Assembly: GCA_003220855.1 (NCBI GenBank)
Contig: QHTP01000247.1
Span: 1-8,878 of the forward strand
DNA length: 8,878 nucleotides
Direction of reading: 5' to 3'
DNA from: Gemmatimonadota bacterium
GTDB taxonomy: Bacteria > Gemmatimonadota > Gemmatimonadetes > Gemmatimonadales > GWC2-71-9
Position 1 is the first letter of the stretch, and each line of letters opens with the position of its first letter. Under the pieces are notes generated by a model, which made no database searches, was not told the DNA's origin, and saw only the letters and a program-made list of their open reading frames with translations. Both the position numbers and the translations under genes were made by a program. Below are positions 1-5,826 of the stretch, piece after piece.

Positions 1-813
1 AAGGCGCTCTCGGCCGAGCTGGCGCAAGACCCGGACAGCCTGGTGTTCCTGCGGCTGGCCGAGCTGCTGCGTCACAAGGGGCAGCTCGACGCCGCCCATC
101 GCGTCGCCCTCACCGGTCTCGAGCGCCACCCGCATCTGGCCGACGCGCACGACCTGTACGCGCGCATTCTCGCCGACAAGCACGACTTCGAGCGCGCCTT
201 CGACGAATGGGACATGGCGCTGCGAATCGCCCCCGACCACGTGGGGGCGCTGAAGGGGCTCGCCTTCCTCTATTTCAAGGTGGGCGACGTGCAGCAGGCA
301 GCCGCCCACCTCGCGGCGGCGCAGCGCGTCGCCCCGGACGATCCGGGGATCGCGCAGGCGCTGGCGCTGGCGCACGGCGGCGAGGCCGGTCAGAGTGCCG
401 CGGCGCCGGCGCCGGAGCCGATGGCGGCTGCGCCGGCAGCGCAACCACTCGAGGAGGCCCGCGTATTCGCCGGGCTGGAAGGGGCCGAGGAAGGCCTGCT
501 GCTGCTCGACCCGTCGGGCCGGGTGCTGGGGGGCGCGTTGAAGGACCCCGCCGGCCGGGACGTGACGGACGCCGTGGCGGCCTACCTGGCGGGTGTGTCG
601 CAGGAGGCGGGGCGTACCGCCAAGCTGCTCGGTCTGGGAAGCTGGACCGGACTCGCGGCGGAAGGCCAGCACGGCCACGCCCACCTCACTCCGCCCACGG
701 GGTCGGCCTTACTGCTCGTGGTGCGCGAGCGCGCGGTCCCCATGGGACGCCTCGCGATCATGGCCCAGCGCGCGGCCGTCGCGGCGCGCCGGTGGCTGGA
801 GGCGCAGGCGTGA
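1..813 (+). CDS. TPR protein with C-terminal roadblock/LC7-like domain (5' end outside window)
   Basis: The reading frame is open from base 1, so the N-terminus is missing; 270 residues are visible. A GTG at 43 exists, but the codons before it continue the same TPR pattern, so it is not the true start. Residues 1-125 form TPR-type helical pairs with the usual small and aromatic spacing, such as DLYARILADKHDFERAFDEW followed by a repeat ending in LRIAPDH. An Ala/Pro-rich linker covers about residues 125-150. Residues 155-270 look like a roadblock/LC7 fold: a hydrophobic strand (GLLLLDPSGRVLGG), a long helix, then ALLLVV and a final helix. Roadblock domains are known to dimerise and act on small Ras-like GTPases; TPRs bind partner proteins. 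Two more roadblock genes and an MglA GTPase follow directly, so a scaffold or GTPase-regulator role is inferred. The stop overlaps the next GTG start by three bases. The domain call is good; the exact function is unknown. Confidence 0.8.
   Translation, partial: KALSAELAQDPDSLVFLRLAELLRHKGQLDAAHRVALTGLERHPHLADAHDLYARILADKHDFERAFDEWDMALRIAPDHVGALKGLAFLYFKVGDVQQAAAHLAAAQRVAPDDPGIAQALALAHGGEAGQSAAAPAPEPMAAAPAAQPLEEARVFAGLEGAEEGLLLLDPSGRVLGGALKDPAGRDVTDAVAAYLAGVSQEAGRTAKLLGLGSWTGLAAEGQHGHAHLTPPTGSALLLVVRERAVPMGRLAIMAQRAAVAARRWLEAQA
798..802 (+). promoter_or_regulatory. Shine-Dalgarno GGAGG for the first stand-alone roadblock gene
   Basis: GGAGG lies seven bases before the GTG at 810, inside the end of the TPR-roadblock gene. 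It supports the GTG overlapping the upstream TGA as the real start, and so the trimmed 119-residue product. Confidence 0.6.
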
Positions 814-1169
814 CCACGGCTCCCGCGGGATTCGGCCGCGTGCTGGATCTCGTGACGCGCGTCCGCGGGGTGCGCGGCGCGATGCTGGTCGCCGGCGACG
901 ACGGGCTCGTGGTCGCCGAGCAGTTGATGGAGGGGATCAAGGGGCCGGCCGTGGCGGCGCTCGCCGCCAGTCTCGCGAGCCGGCTACGTCGCGCGCTCGA
1001 GGCCGCGGGCGTGGGCGCGGGTCAGTTCTGGCATCTCCAGGCGGAGCAGGGCGCGTTGCTGGTCGTGACCGCGGCCTCGGGAGTCCTGGTGGTCGCCGTG
1101 GCGGAGCCCGACGTCAACGTGGGCCTGGTGCGGCTCGAGCTGCTGCGCGCGGCGGAGGCGGTGGGATGA
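810..1169 (+). CDS. Roadblock/LC7 domain protein, MglB-like, 119 aa
   Basis: A small single-domain protein. The frame is open further upstream, but that part is a shadow of the preceding gene. I start it at the GTG at 810, which overlaps the upstream TGA and has a GGAGG seven bases away. The product begins with a helix (GFGRVLDLVTRVRGV), then a strand reading GAMLVAGDDGLVVAEQ, the classic roadblock pattern in which a gly/asp turn follows 'gamLv'. A long Ala/Leu-rich helix, a hydrophobic strand (GALLVVTAASGVLVVAV) and a C-terminal helix follow. Roadblock proteins of the MglB group act as dimeric GTPase-activating proteins on MglA. The mglA-like gene two genes downstream makes a GAP or co-regulator role likely but unproven. 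It could also form a heterodimer with the next roadblock protein. The stop overlaps the next ATG (ATGA). Confidence 0.85.
   Translation: MTTAPAGFGRVLDLVTRVRGVRGAMLVAGDDGLVVAEQLMEGIKGPAVAALAASLASRLRRALEAAGVGAGQFWHLQAEQGALLVVTAASGVLVVAVAEPDVNVGLVRLELLRAAEAVG
1154..1158 (+). promoter_or_regulatory. Shine-Dalgarno GGAGG for the second roadblock gene
   Basis: GGAGG lies seven bases before the ATG at 1166, within the last codons of the preceding gene. It fixes the start at the ATGA overlap. Confidence 0.65.
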
Positions 1170-1636
1170 CGACACGCGCGGTCGAGCCGTGGATTTTCGA
1201 GCCGCTGGTCAAGTTCGTGAAGGAGGCCGGGGCGCGCCTGGTCCTGTTGATGACTCCGGCCGGACAGGTGCTCGCGCAACATGGGTTCTCGCGCGCGGTG
1301 GACGTGATGTCGGCCGCGGCGCTCGGCGCTGCCATCATGGCCTCGACCGATGAGATCGCCCGGCAGCTGCGCCAACCGCCGTTCGCCGGACTCAATCATC
1401 AGGGCGAGCGGCACGGCATCTTCCTGGCGGCCGTCCCGACCGGGCGCGGCCGGCTGGTGGCACTCGTCGTGTACGACCTCGATGCTTCGTCGCTCGGCCT
1501 GGTGCAGTTATTCTTCGATGAGCTCGCCGCCGATCTGCAGGCGGCGAGCCCGAAGGACAGCGTGCCCAAGCGGGTGCTCGCGGCGGACTTCGAGCGCGAG
1601 CTGAGCGACAGCTTGAACACGCTGTTCGGGAGATAG
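1166..1636 (+). CDS. Roadblock/LC7 domain protein, second MglB-like, 156 aa
   Basis: Starts at the ATG at 1166, which overlaps the previous TGA. Its 156 residues are close to the size of Myxococcus MglB. An N-terminal helix (IFEPLVKFVKEAGARLVLLM) leads into the strand-turn TPAGQVLAQHG, then a long helix rich in Ala and Met (about residues 46-70). A strand HGIFLAAVPTGRGRLVALVVYD and a helix LGLVQLFFDELAADLQAA complete the fold. The extra C-terminal 30 residues (about 127-156: SPKDSVPKRVLAADFERELSDSLNTLFGR) are charged and helical and are absent from the shorter roadblock neighbour. The gene sits four bases before the mglA-like gene, the position MglB holds in many bacteria, so it is the best candidate for the cognate GAP. 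That role is inferred from position and fold, not from any diagnostic catalytic residue, since MglB supplies no arginine finger. Confidence 0.85.
   Translation: MTTRAVEPWIFEPLVKFVKEAGARLVLLMTPAGQVLAQHGFSRAVDVMSAAALGAAIMASTDEIARQLRQPPFAGLNHQGERHGIFLAAVPTGRGRLVALVVYDLDASSLGLVQLFFDELAADLQAASPKDSVPKRVLAADFERELSDSLNTLFGR
1628..1632 (+). promoter_or_regulatory. Shine-Dalgarno-like GGGAG for mglA
   Basis: GGGAG lies eight bases before the GTG at 1641, at the very end of the upstream roadblock gene. It supports the GTG start, which also gives the expected MglA N-terminus. Confidence 0.5.
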
Positions 1637-1640
1637 CCTC

Positions 1641-2240
1641 GTGTCCCTGGTCAACTTCACCACCCGTGAGATCACCTGCAAGATCGTCTACTACGGGCCC
1701 GGGCGCTCGGGGAAGACGACCAACCTGCATTACATCTACGGCCGCGTGCCGGACTCGCGACGCGGCCGCATGGTGTCGCTCGCCACGCAGACCGACCGCA
1801 CGCTGTTCTTCGATTTCCTGCCCATCGACCTCGGCCAGATCTCCGGGTTTTCCACCCGGTTCCAGCTCTACACCGTGCCGGGCCAGGTGTACTACAACGC
1901 GACGCGCCGGCTCGTGCTCCAGGGCGCGGACGGCGTGGTGTTCGTGGGCGACAGCCAGGCGCGCCAGCTCGACGAAAACCTCGAGAGCCTGCAGAACCTG
2001 CAGAGCAACCTGCTCGAGCACGGCGTCGACATCCGCACGATCCCGCTGGTGCTGCAATACAACAAACAGGACTTGCCGCGGGAGCTGATCCTCTCGCCCG
2101 CCGACCTGGACGACGCCCTCAATTTCCGCGGCGTGCCGAGTTTCAGCGCGGACGCCCTGCATGGCAAGGGAGTATTCGAGACGCTCAAGGGCATTTCCGA
2201 GCTGGTGCTAAAGAAGCTCGCCGCGGGGACGGCGGCGTGA
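1641..2240 (+). CDS. mglA: MglA-like Ras-family GTPase
   Basis: A 199-residue small GTPase of the MglA group, the usual length for that family. The GTG start gives the typical MSLVNFTTREITCKIVYYGP beginning. The P-loop is GPGRSGKTT at residues 19-27. The usual DxxG motif is replaced by TVPGQ at 78-82, a hallmark of MglA. Arg53 and Gln82, which Myxococcus MglA uses as its own arginine finger and catalytic glutamine, fall at the same residue numbers here. The base-recognition motif NKQD is at 141-144, and an SA pair at 169-170 fits the G5 loop. It should therefore bind and hydrolyse GTP. In known systems MglA-GTP marks the leading cell pole and directs type IV pili or gliding machinery, with MglB as its GAP. 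Here roadblock genes precede it and a DnaA-like ATPase gene follows with a GTGA overlap. The family call is firm; the cell process is inferred. Confidence 0.95.
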   Translation: MSLVNFTTREITCKIVYYGPGRSGKTTNLHYIYGRVPDSRRGRMVSLATQTDRTLFFDFLPIDLGQISGFSTRFQLYTVPGQVYYNATRRLVLQGADGVVFVGDSQARQLDENLESLQNLQSNLLEHGVDIRTIPLVLQYNKQDLPRELILSPADLDDALNFRGVPSFSADALHGKGVFETLKGISELVLKKLAAGTAA

Positions 2241-4210
2241 CGAGCGCCCTCAACCCCAAGTATTCGTTCGACACGTTCGTGGTGGGCGCCGCGAACCGGC
2301 TCGCCGTCACCGCGGGGCGGACCGTGGCCGAGAACCCGGGCTCGGCGTACAACCCGCTGTTCATCTACAGCGGATCGGGCCTCGGGAAGACCCACCTCCT
2401 CATGGCGGTGGGTCACGCGGCGAAGAAAGCGGCCCCCGCGCTGAACATCGAGTACCTCACCCTGGACGAGTACGTCGAGGCGTTCCACGCCGCCATCGCC
2501 GCGGGGCAGGGCGACGCGTTTCGCCGCCGCTTTCAGAACGTGGACGTGCTGCTCGTGGACGACGTGCAGTTCCTCACGAACCGCAAGGAGATGCAGTCCG
2601 AGCTGTTGCGCCTGACCGAGGCGCTGCAGGTGGGGGGCCATCAGATCGTGCTCACCAGCGACCGTCCGCCGCCCGAGATCGCCGACCTGGACGAGCGGCT
2701 GATCTCGCGGCTCTCGGGCGGCCTGGTGGTGGACATCGGGGCGCCGGACTACGAGACGCGGGTCGCGATCCTGCGCCGCAAGGCCGACGAGCGCGGGGCC
2801 AAGTTCGAGCCGGGCGTGCTCGAAACGGTCGCGGGCGCGGAGTCGGGGAACGTGCGGGAGCTGATGGGGGCGCTCAACCGGCTGGTGGCGTTTCAGGCGG
2901 TGAACGACCGGTCCATCAACGCGGAGACGGCGAAACAGCTGCTCGGCATTGGGACCGAGGCCGCCCCCGGCGACGGAGGAAAGACCGTGGGACGGGAAGC
3001 GACGCCCGCCGGCCGCACCGGGGGGGGAGACGAGTTCGGCGAGTTCCTGGCCGACGTGACGGTCACGGTGGGGAAGGCGGTCGAGGCGTGGCGGGCACGG
3101 GTCGGGGAGGCGGTGCTGCGCTGGGAGGGCGAAGGCTATCGCACCCGGCGTCTCGAGGCGCTGCTCGAGCGCGATACGCCCGCGGCCGTGGACGAGGTGA
3201 TCACGGCGTTTACGCAGGACGTCGAGCGGTTAAAGGAGCTCGAGGCCGAAGTCGCGGAGCTCGACCCTCAGGCCGCCGGGCAGAGCGTGTTTCGCGACCC
3301 GGAGCGGCTCGGCGAGGCGGAGGAGGTGGCGGCGACAGTGCGCAACGGCGCCGCGCCGCCCCCGGGGCCGTCGGGCGCATTCCCGCTCGCGGCGTACGCT
3401 GTGGGGCCGTCCAACGAAGTCGCGGTGGGCGCCGCGCGCGCCGTGCTGAAGCAGCCGGGCAAGAAGTACAATCCGCTCGTGCTGGTAGGCAAGAGCGGCC
3501 TCGGGAAGACCCACCTGCTCAACGCCATCGGCCTCGAGCTCGCCCGCGGCAAGCGGGCGGTGGTCGCGTGCCTCTCGACGCAGGCGTTCGTGGATGAGCT
3601 GATCGCGGCGATCGACGGCGACCGCGTGGACTGGTGGCGGGCGCGCTACCGCCGCGCGACCGCGCTGCTGCTCGACGACATCCATCTCATCGCGGGCAAG
3701 GAGCGCACGCAGGAGGAGCTGTTCAACCTGTTCAACCTGCTGCAGGACAAAGAACGCCAGCTTGTCTTCACCGCACCGGCTCAGCCTCACACGCTTCCCG
3801 GTCTGGAGGAGCGCATCGCCTCGCGGCTCGCGGGGGGTCTGGTCGCGGAGATCAAGGAGCCCGACCGTGACGTGAAGCGGGCCGTCCTCGAGCGCATGCT
3901 GGGCCAGAACAACGCCAGCCCGGATCCGGCGCTGGTGGACTACCTCGCCGACCGTCCGGCGGAGTCGGTGCGCGGCCTGGTGGGCGAGCTACAGCGCGTC
4001 ATCGGGGCGGCCGCCGCCCAAGATGGTCCGCTCACGGCGGGGCTGGCGCGCGAGGTGCTCGAGGGCCAATCGCCGCGCGACAGCCGGCGCAGCGCCGGCT
4101 TCCGGACGTCGGGGATCGTGGTGTCGAGCCTGGGCGGCATCAAGAGCCGCGAGAAGATGGTGTGGGACTGGAGCGACGTCGCCGACCGCGTGATCGAGGA
4201 GTTCCGCTGA
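2237..4210 (+). CDS. Tandem DnaA-type AAA+ ATPase without DNA-binding domain
   Basis: A 657-residue protein with two DnaA domain-III-like AAA+ modules. Module 1 (residues 6-237) starts almost at the first residue with NPKYSFDTFVVGAANRLA. It has Walker A SGSGLGKTH (45-53), Walker B LLVDD (D108, D109), sensor-1 region TSDRP (140-144), box VII Arg158 and sensor-2 Arg207. Module 2 (about 381-610) has Walker A GKSGLGKTH (418-426), Walker B LLLDD (D480, D481), box VII Arg530 and sensor-2 Arg579; its sensor-1 stretch is changed to TAPAQ. Both keep the helix insertion before Walker B typical of replication initiators. The linker (238-380) is charged and probably helical. DnaA domain I and the domain IV DNA-binding helix-turn-helix are both absent; the C-terminus is instead a 47-residue tail with KSREKMVWDW. 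It is therefore not the replication initiator. Its place between mglA and a DUF4388-TPR gene suggests ATP-driven assembly in the same signalling complex; its substrate is unknown. Confidence 0.88.
   Translation: MTSALNPKYSFDTFVVGAANRLAVTAGRTVAENPGSAYNPLFIYSGSGLGKTHLLMAVGHAAKKAAPALNIEYLTLDEYVEAFHAAIAAGQGDAFRRRFQNVDVLLVDDVQFLTNRKEMQSELLRLTEALQVGGHQIVLTSDRPPPEIADLDERLISRLSGGLVVDIGAPDYETRVAILRRKADERGAKFEPGVLETVAGAESGNVRELMGALNRLVAFQAVNDRSINAETAKQLLGIGTEAAPGDGGKTVGREATPAGRTGGGDEFGEFLADVTVTVGKAVEAWRARVGEAVLRWEGEGYRTRRLEALLERDTPAAVDEVITAFTQDVERLKELEAEVAELDPQAAGQSVFRDPERLGEAEEVAATVRNGAAPPPGPSGAFPLAAYAVGPSNEVAVGAARAVLKQPGKKYNPLVLVGKSGLGKTHLLNAIGLELARGKRAVVACLSTQAFVDELIAAIDGDRVDWWRARYRRATALLLDDIHLIAGKERTQEELFNLFNLLQDKERQLVFTAPAQPHTLPGLEERIASRLAGGLVAEIKEPDRDVKRAVLERMLGQNNASPDPALVDYLADRPAESVRGLVGELQRVIGAAAAQDGPLTAGLAREVLEGQSPRDSRRSAGFRTSGIVVSSLGGIKSREKMVWDWSDVADRVIEEFR
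2378..2397 (+). repeat. 20-base direct repeat, copy 1 (Walker A of AAA+ module 1)
   Basis: ggcctcgggaagacccacct is repeated exactly at 3497-3516. Both copies encode the GLGKTHL part of the Walker A loop. They lie 1119 bases apart, a multiple of three. The likely origin is internal duplication plus strong codon preference. Confidence 0.85.
3020..3027 (+). other. Run of eight G within the linker of the tandem AAA+ gene
   Basis: Eight consecutive G encode Gly262-Gly263 and part of Gly264, just after AAA+ module 1. Losing one base would bring a TGA at 3057-3059 into frame, giving a single-module product of about 273 residues. Such runs can slip during replication or translation. Nothing in the sequence proves it does so here. 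Confidence 0.5.
3497..3516 (+). repeat. 20-base direct repeat, copy 2 (Walker A of AAA+ module 2)
   Basis: Exact second copy of the 2378-2397 repeat, in the same codon phase, covering the second Walker A loop. Recombination between the copies would delete 373 codons and leave an in-frame single-module gene. Confidence 0.85.
4196..4201 (+). promoter_or_regulatory. Shine-Dalgarno GAGGAG for the DUF4388-TPR gene
   Basis: GAGGAG lies eight bases before the ATG at 4210, within the final codons of the AAA+ gene. It selects ATG 4210 over the in-frame GTG at 4162, which would add 16 Arg-rich residues that do not resemble the family. Confidence 0.7.
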
Positions 4211-5826
4211 TGGCCATCAAGGGATCGCTCAAGGAAGCGTCGCTCCCCGACGTGCTCCAGCTGCTCGCGCTGGGGCAGAAGACGGGGTGTCTCTCCATCG
4301 CCGACCGCTCGAACTTCGGCTACATCTACTTCGACAAGGGCCGGATCTGCTACGCGTCGATCGTCAACCGGCGCGATCGCCTGGGCGACATCCTCGTCAA
4401 GCACTCCAAGATCACGCAGGCGCAGCTCGATACCGCGGTGCACCGCCAGACCCGGGAGCACGGCAAGAAGCTTGGCGAGGTCCTGGTCGGCATGGCGGTC
4501 CTCACCAAGGCCGATCTGGAGCGCTACATGCGCGTGCAGATCGAGGAGTCGGTCTACTATCTGTTCACCTGGACGCAGGGAACGTTCAACTTCGAGGCCG
4601 ACGTGCGCCCCGAGCGTCAGGATTTTCTCGTCTCGATCAACCCCGAGTCGCTGCTGCTCGAGGGCGCGCGCCGCGTGGACGAGTGGAGCCTGATCGAGAA
4701 GAAGATCCCCGGGTTCGATCTGATCTTCGTCGTGGACAAGGATCGCCTCGCGATCAGCGAGGCCAAGCTGACCGACACCCAGCAGCGCGTCCTGCCGCTG
4801 CTGGATGGGTCGCGCGACGTGAACCACGTGATCGAAGACTCGGGACTGGGGGAGTTCGAGATCGGCAAGGCGTTGTACGGGCTGATCACCGCCGGGTTCG
4901 TCCACCGCGCGGGCCGCACCGCGTCGGCGGCCGACGCGCAGATCACCGACGCGCGTGTGGAAGAGCATCGCAATCTCGGGATCGCCTTCTACAAGACCGG
5001 CATGTTGGATGAGGCGACGCGCGAGTTCCGCCGCGTCGCCGAGCTGCGCTCGGGGGAAGCAAACGCCCACTTCTATATCGGCCTCGTCGCCCTGAAGCAG
5101 GCGCGGTGGCGCGAGGCGATGGAGGCCCTGCGACTGGCGGCGGAGAAGGGCGGGAGCCGGCCCGCGGTGTTCCACAACCTGGGCTTCGCCTACGAGCAGC
5201 TGGGCCGGCTCGAGGAAGCCGAGGCCGCCTACGGCGAGGCGGCCACGCGCGCCCGGACCGATGCGAAGGTGTACCTGGGGTGGGGGGTCGTGGCGTTGAA
5301 GCGGGGCGACTACGCCGGTGCCGCCGGCCGTCTCGATCGCGCGCGGGAGCTGTTCGGCAAGGTGCCGCCGCCGGCCTGGTTCTGGGCCCGCACGCTCAGC
5401 GCCGCCGGCGCGGGAGAGTTCGAGCTCGCCGAGGAGCTGGCCGAGGAGGGGGCGGAGGCCTTCCCGTCGCACGCCGCGCTCCACAACAACCTGGCGGTGC
5501 TCAAGGAGCTCGCGGGGGACCTGGCGGGGGCCGAGGACGTGGTGCGCGCGGCGCGCAAGAACGAGCCCTCGCTGCCCCAGCTGTCGAAGAACCTGGGCGA
5601 CCTCGCGTATCGCGCGTCACGCTACGACGAGGCCTGGGAGGCCTACCGGCGCGCGGTGGAGCTGGCGCCCGACCTGGGCGACGACGTGTACTTCAAGCTC
5701 GGCAACATCGCCTACAAGCGGAACGACCGTGAGCTAGCGGCGCAGCTGTGGCGCCAGGCGCTCGAGATCAACCCGAAGCACGAGCTCGTCAAGGCCAATC
5801 TGGACACGCTGAGCGCGTTGTCGTGA
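4210..5826 (+). CDS. DUF4388 (PatA N-terminal-like) and TPR protein with MshEN-like motifs
   Basis: A 538-residue protein. Residues 1-55 (MAIKGSLKEASLPDVLQLLA, then KTGCLSIADRSNFGYIYFDKG) match the start of DUF4388 domains, often found with response regulators and TPRs. Residues 57-80 and 87-110 are two copies of a 24-residue pattern (RLGxxLVxxxxIxxxxLxxxVxxQ) resembling the tandem c-di-GMP-binding motif of MshEN domains; the glycine expected at motif position 10 is Ser or Ala here. Residues 113-160 finish the DUF4388 region (YYLFTWTQGTFNFEADVRP), and 190-235 look like a small winged-helix segment. From about 250 to the end run roughly eight TPRs with standard AY/LG/A spacing. No signal peptide or membrane segment is seen. 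The gene shares TGATG with the AAA+ gene. In Myxococcus the TPR protein SgmX is an MglA effector; a similar adaptor role is inferred here. The exact function is unknown. Confidence 0.88.
   Translation: MAIKGSLKEASLPDVLQLLALGQKTGCLSIADRSNFGYIYFDKGRICYASIVNRRDRLGDILVKHSKITQAQLDTAVHRQTREHGKKLGEVLVGMAVLTKADLERYMRVQIEESVYYLFTWTQGTFNFEADVRPERQDFLVSINPESLLLEGARRVDEWSLIEKKIPGFDLIFVVDKDRLAISEAKLTDTQQRVLPLLDGSRDVNHVIEDSGLGEFEIGKALYGLITAGFVHRAGRTASAADAQITDARVEEHRNLGIAFYKTGMLDEATREFRRVAELRSGEANAHFYIGLVALKQARWREAMEALRLAAEKGGSRPAVFHNLGFAYEQLGRLEEAEAAYGEAATRARTDAKVYLGWGVVALKRGDYAGAAGRLDRARELFGKVPPPAWFWARTLSAAGAGEFELAEELAEEGAEAFPSHAALHNNLAVLKELAGDLAGAEDVVRAARKNEPSLPQLSKNLGDLAYRASRYDEAWEAYRRAVELAPDLGDDVYFKLGNIAYKRNDRELAAQLWRQALEINPKHELVKANLDTLSALS

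Noticed and set aside
1848..1856. TTTTCCACC, similar to a DnaA box, near a DnaA-like gene
   Set aside because: It has two mismatches to TTATCCACA, is single, and encodes conserved MglA residues. The DnaA-like protein also has no DNA-binding domain, so an origin is not supported.
1392..2162. A 256-codon minus-strand frame opposite the roadblock and mglA genes
   Set aside because: A composition-driven shadow; the plus-strand products have clear family motifs throughout.
2237..4210. Calling this gene dnaA, the chromosomal replication initiator
   Set aside because: There are two ATPase modules, no domain I, no domain IV helix-turn-helix, and no dnaN or origin context.
3940..5484. A 514-codon open frame on the minus strand
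   Set aside because: It lies opposite the AAA+ and DUF4388-TPR genes, both clearly coding on the plus strand. Its product is Arg/Leu/Ala-rich with no recognisable motif. Long antisense frames are expected at this GC content.
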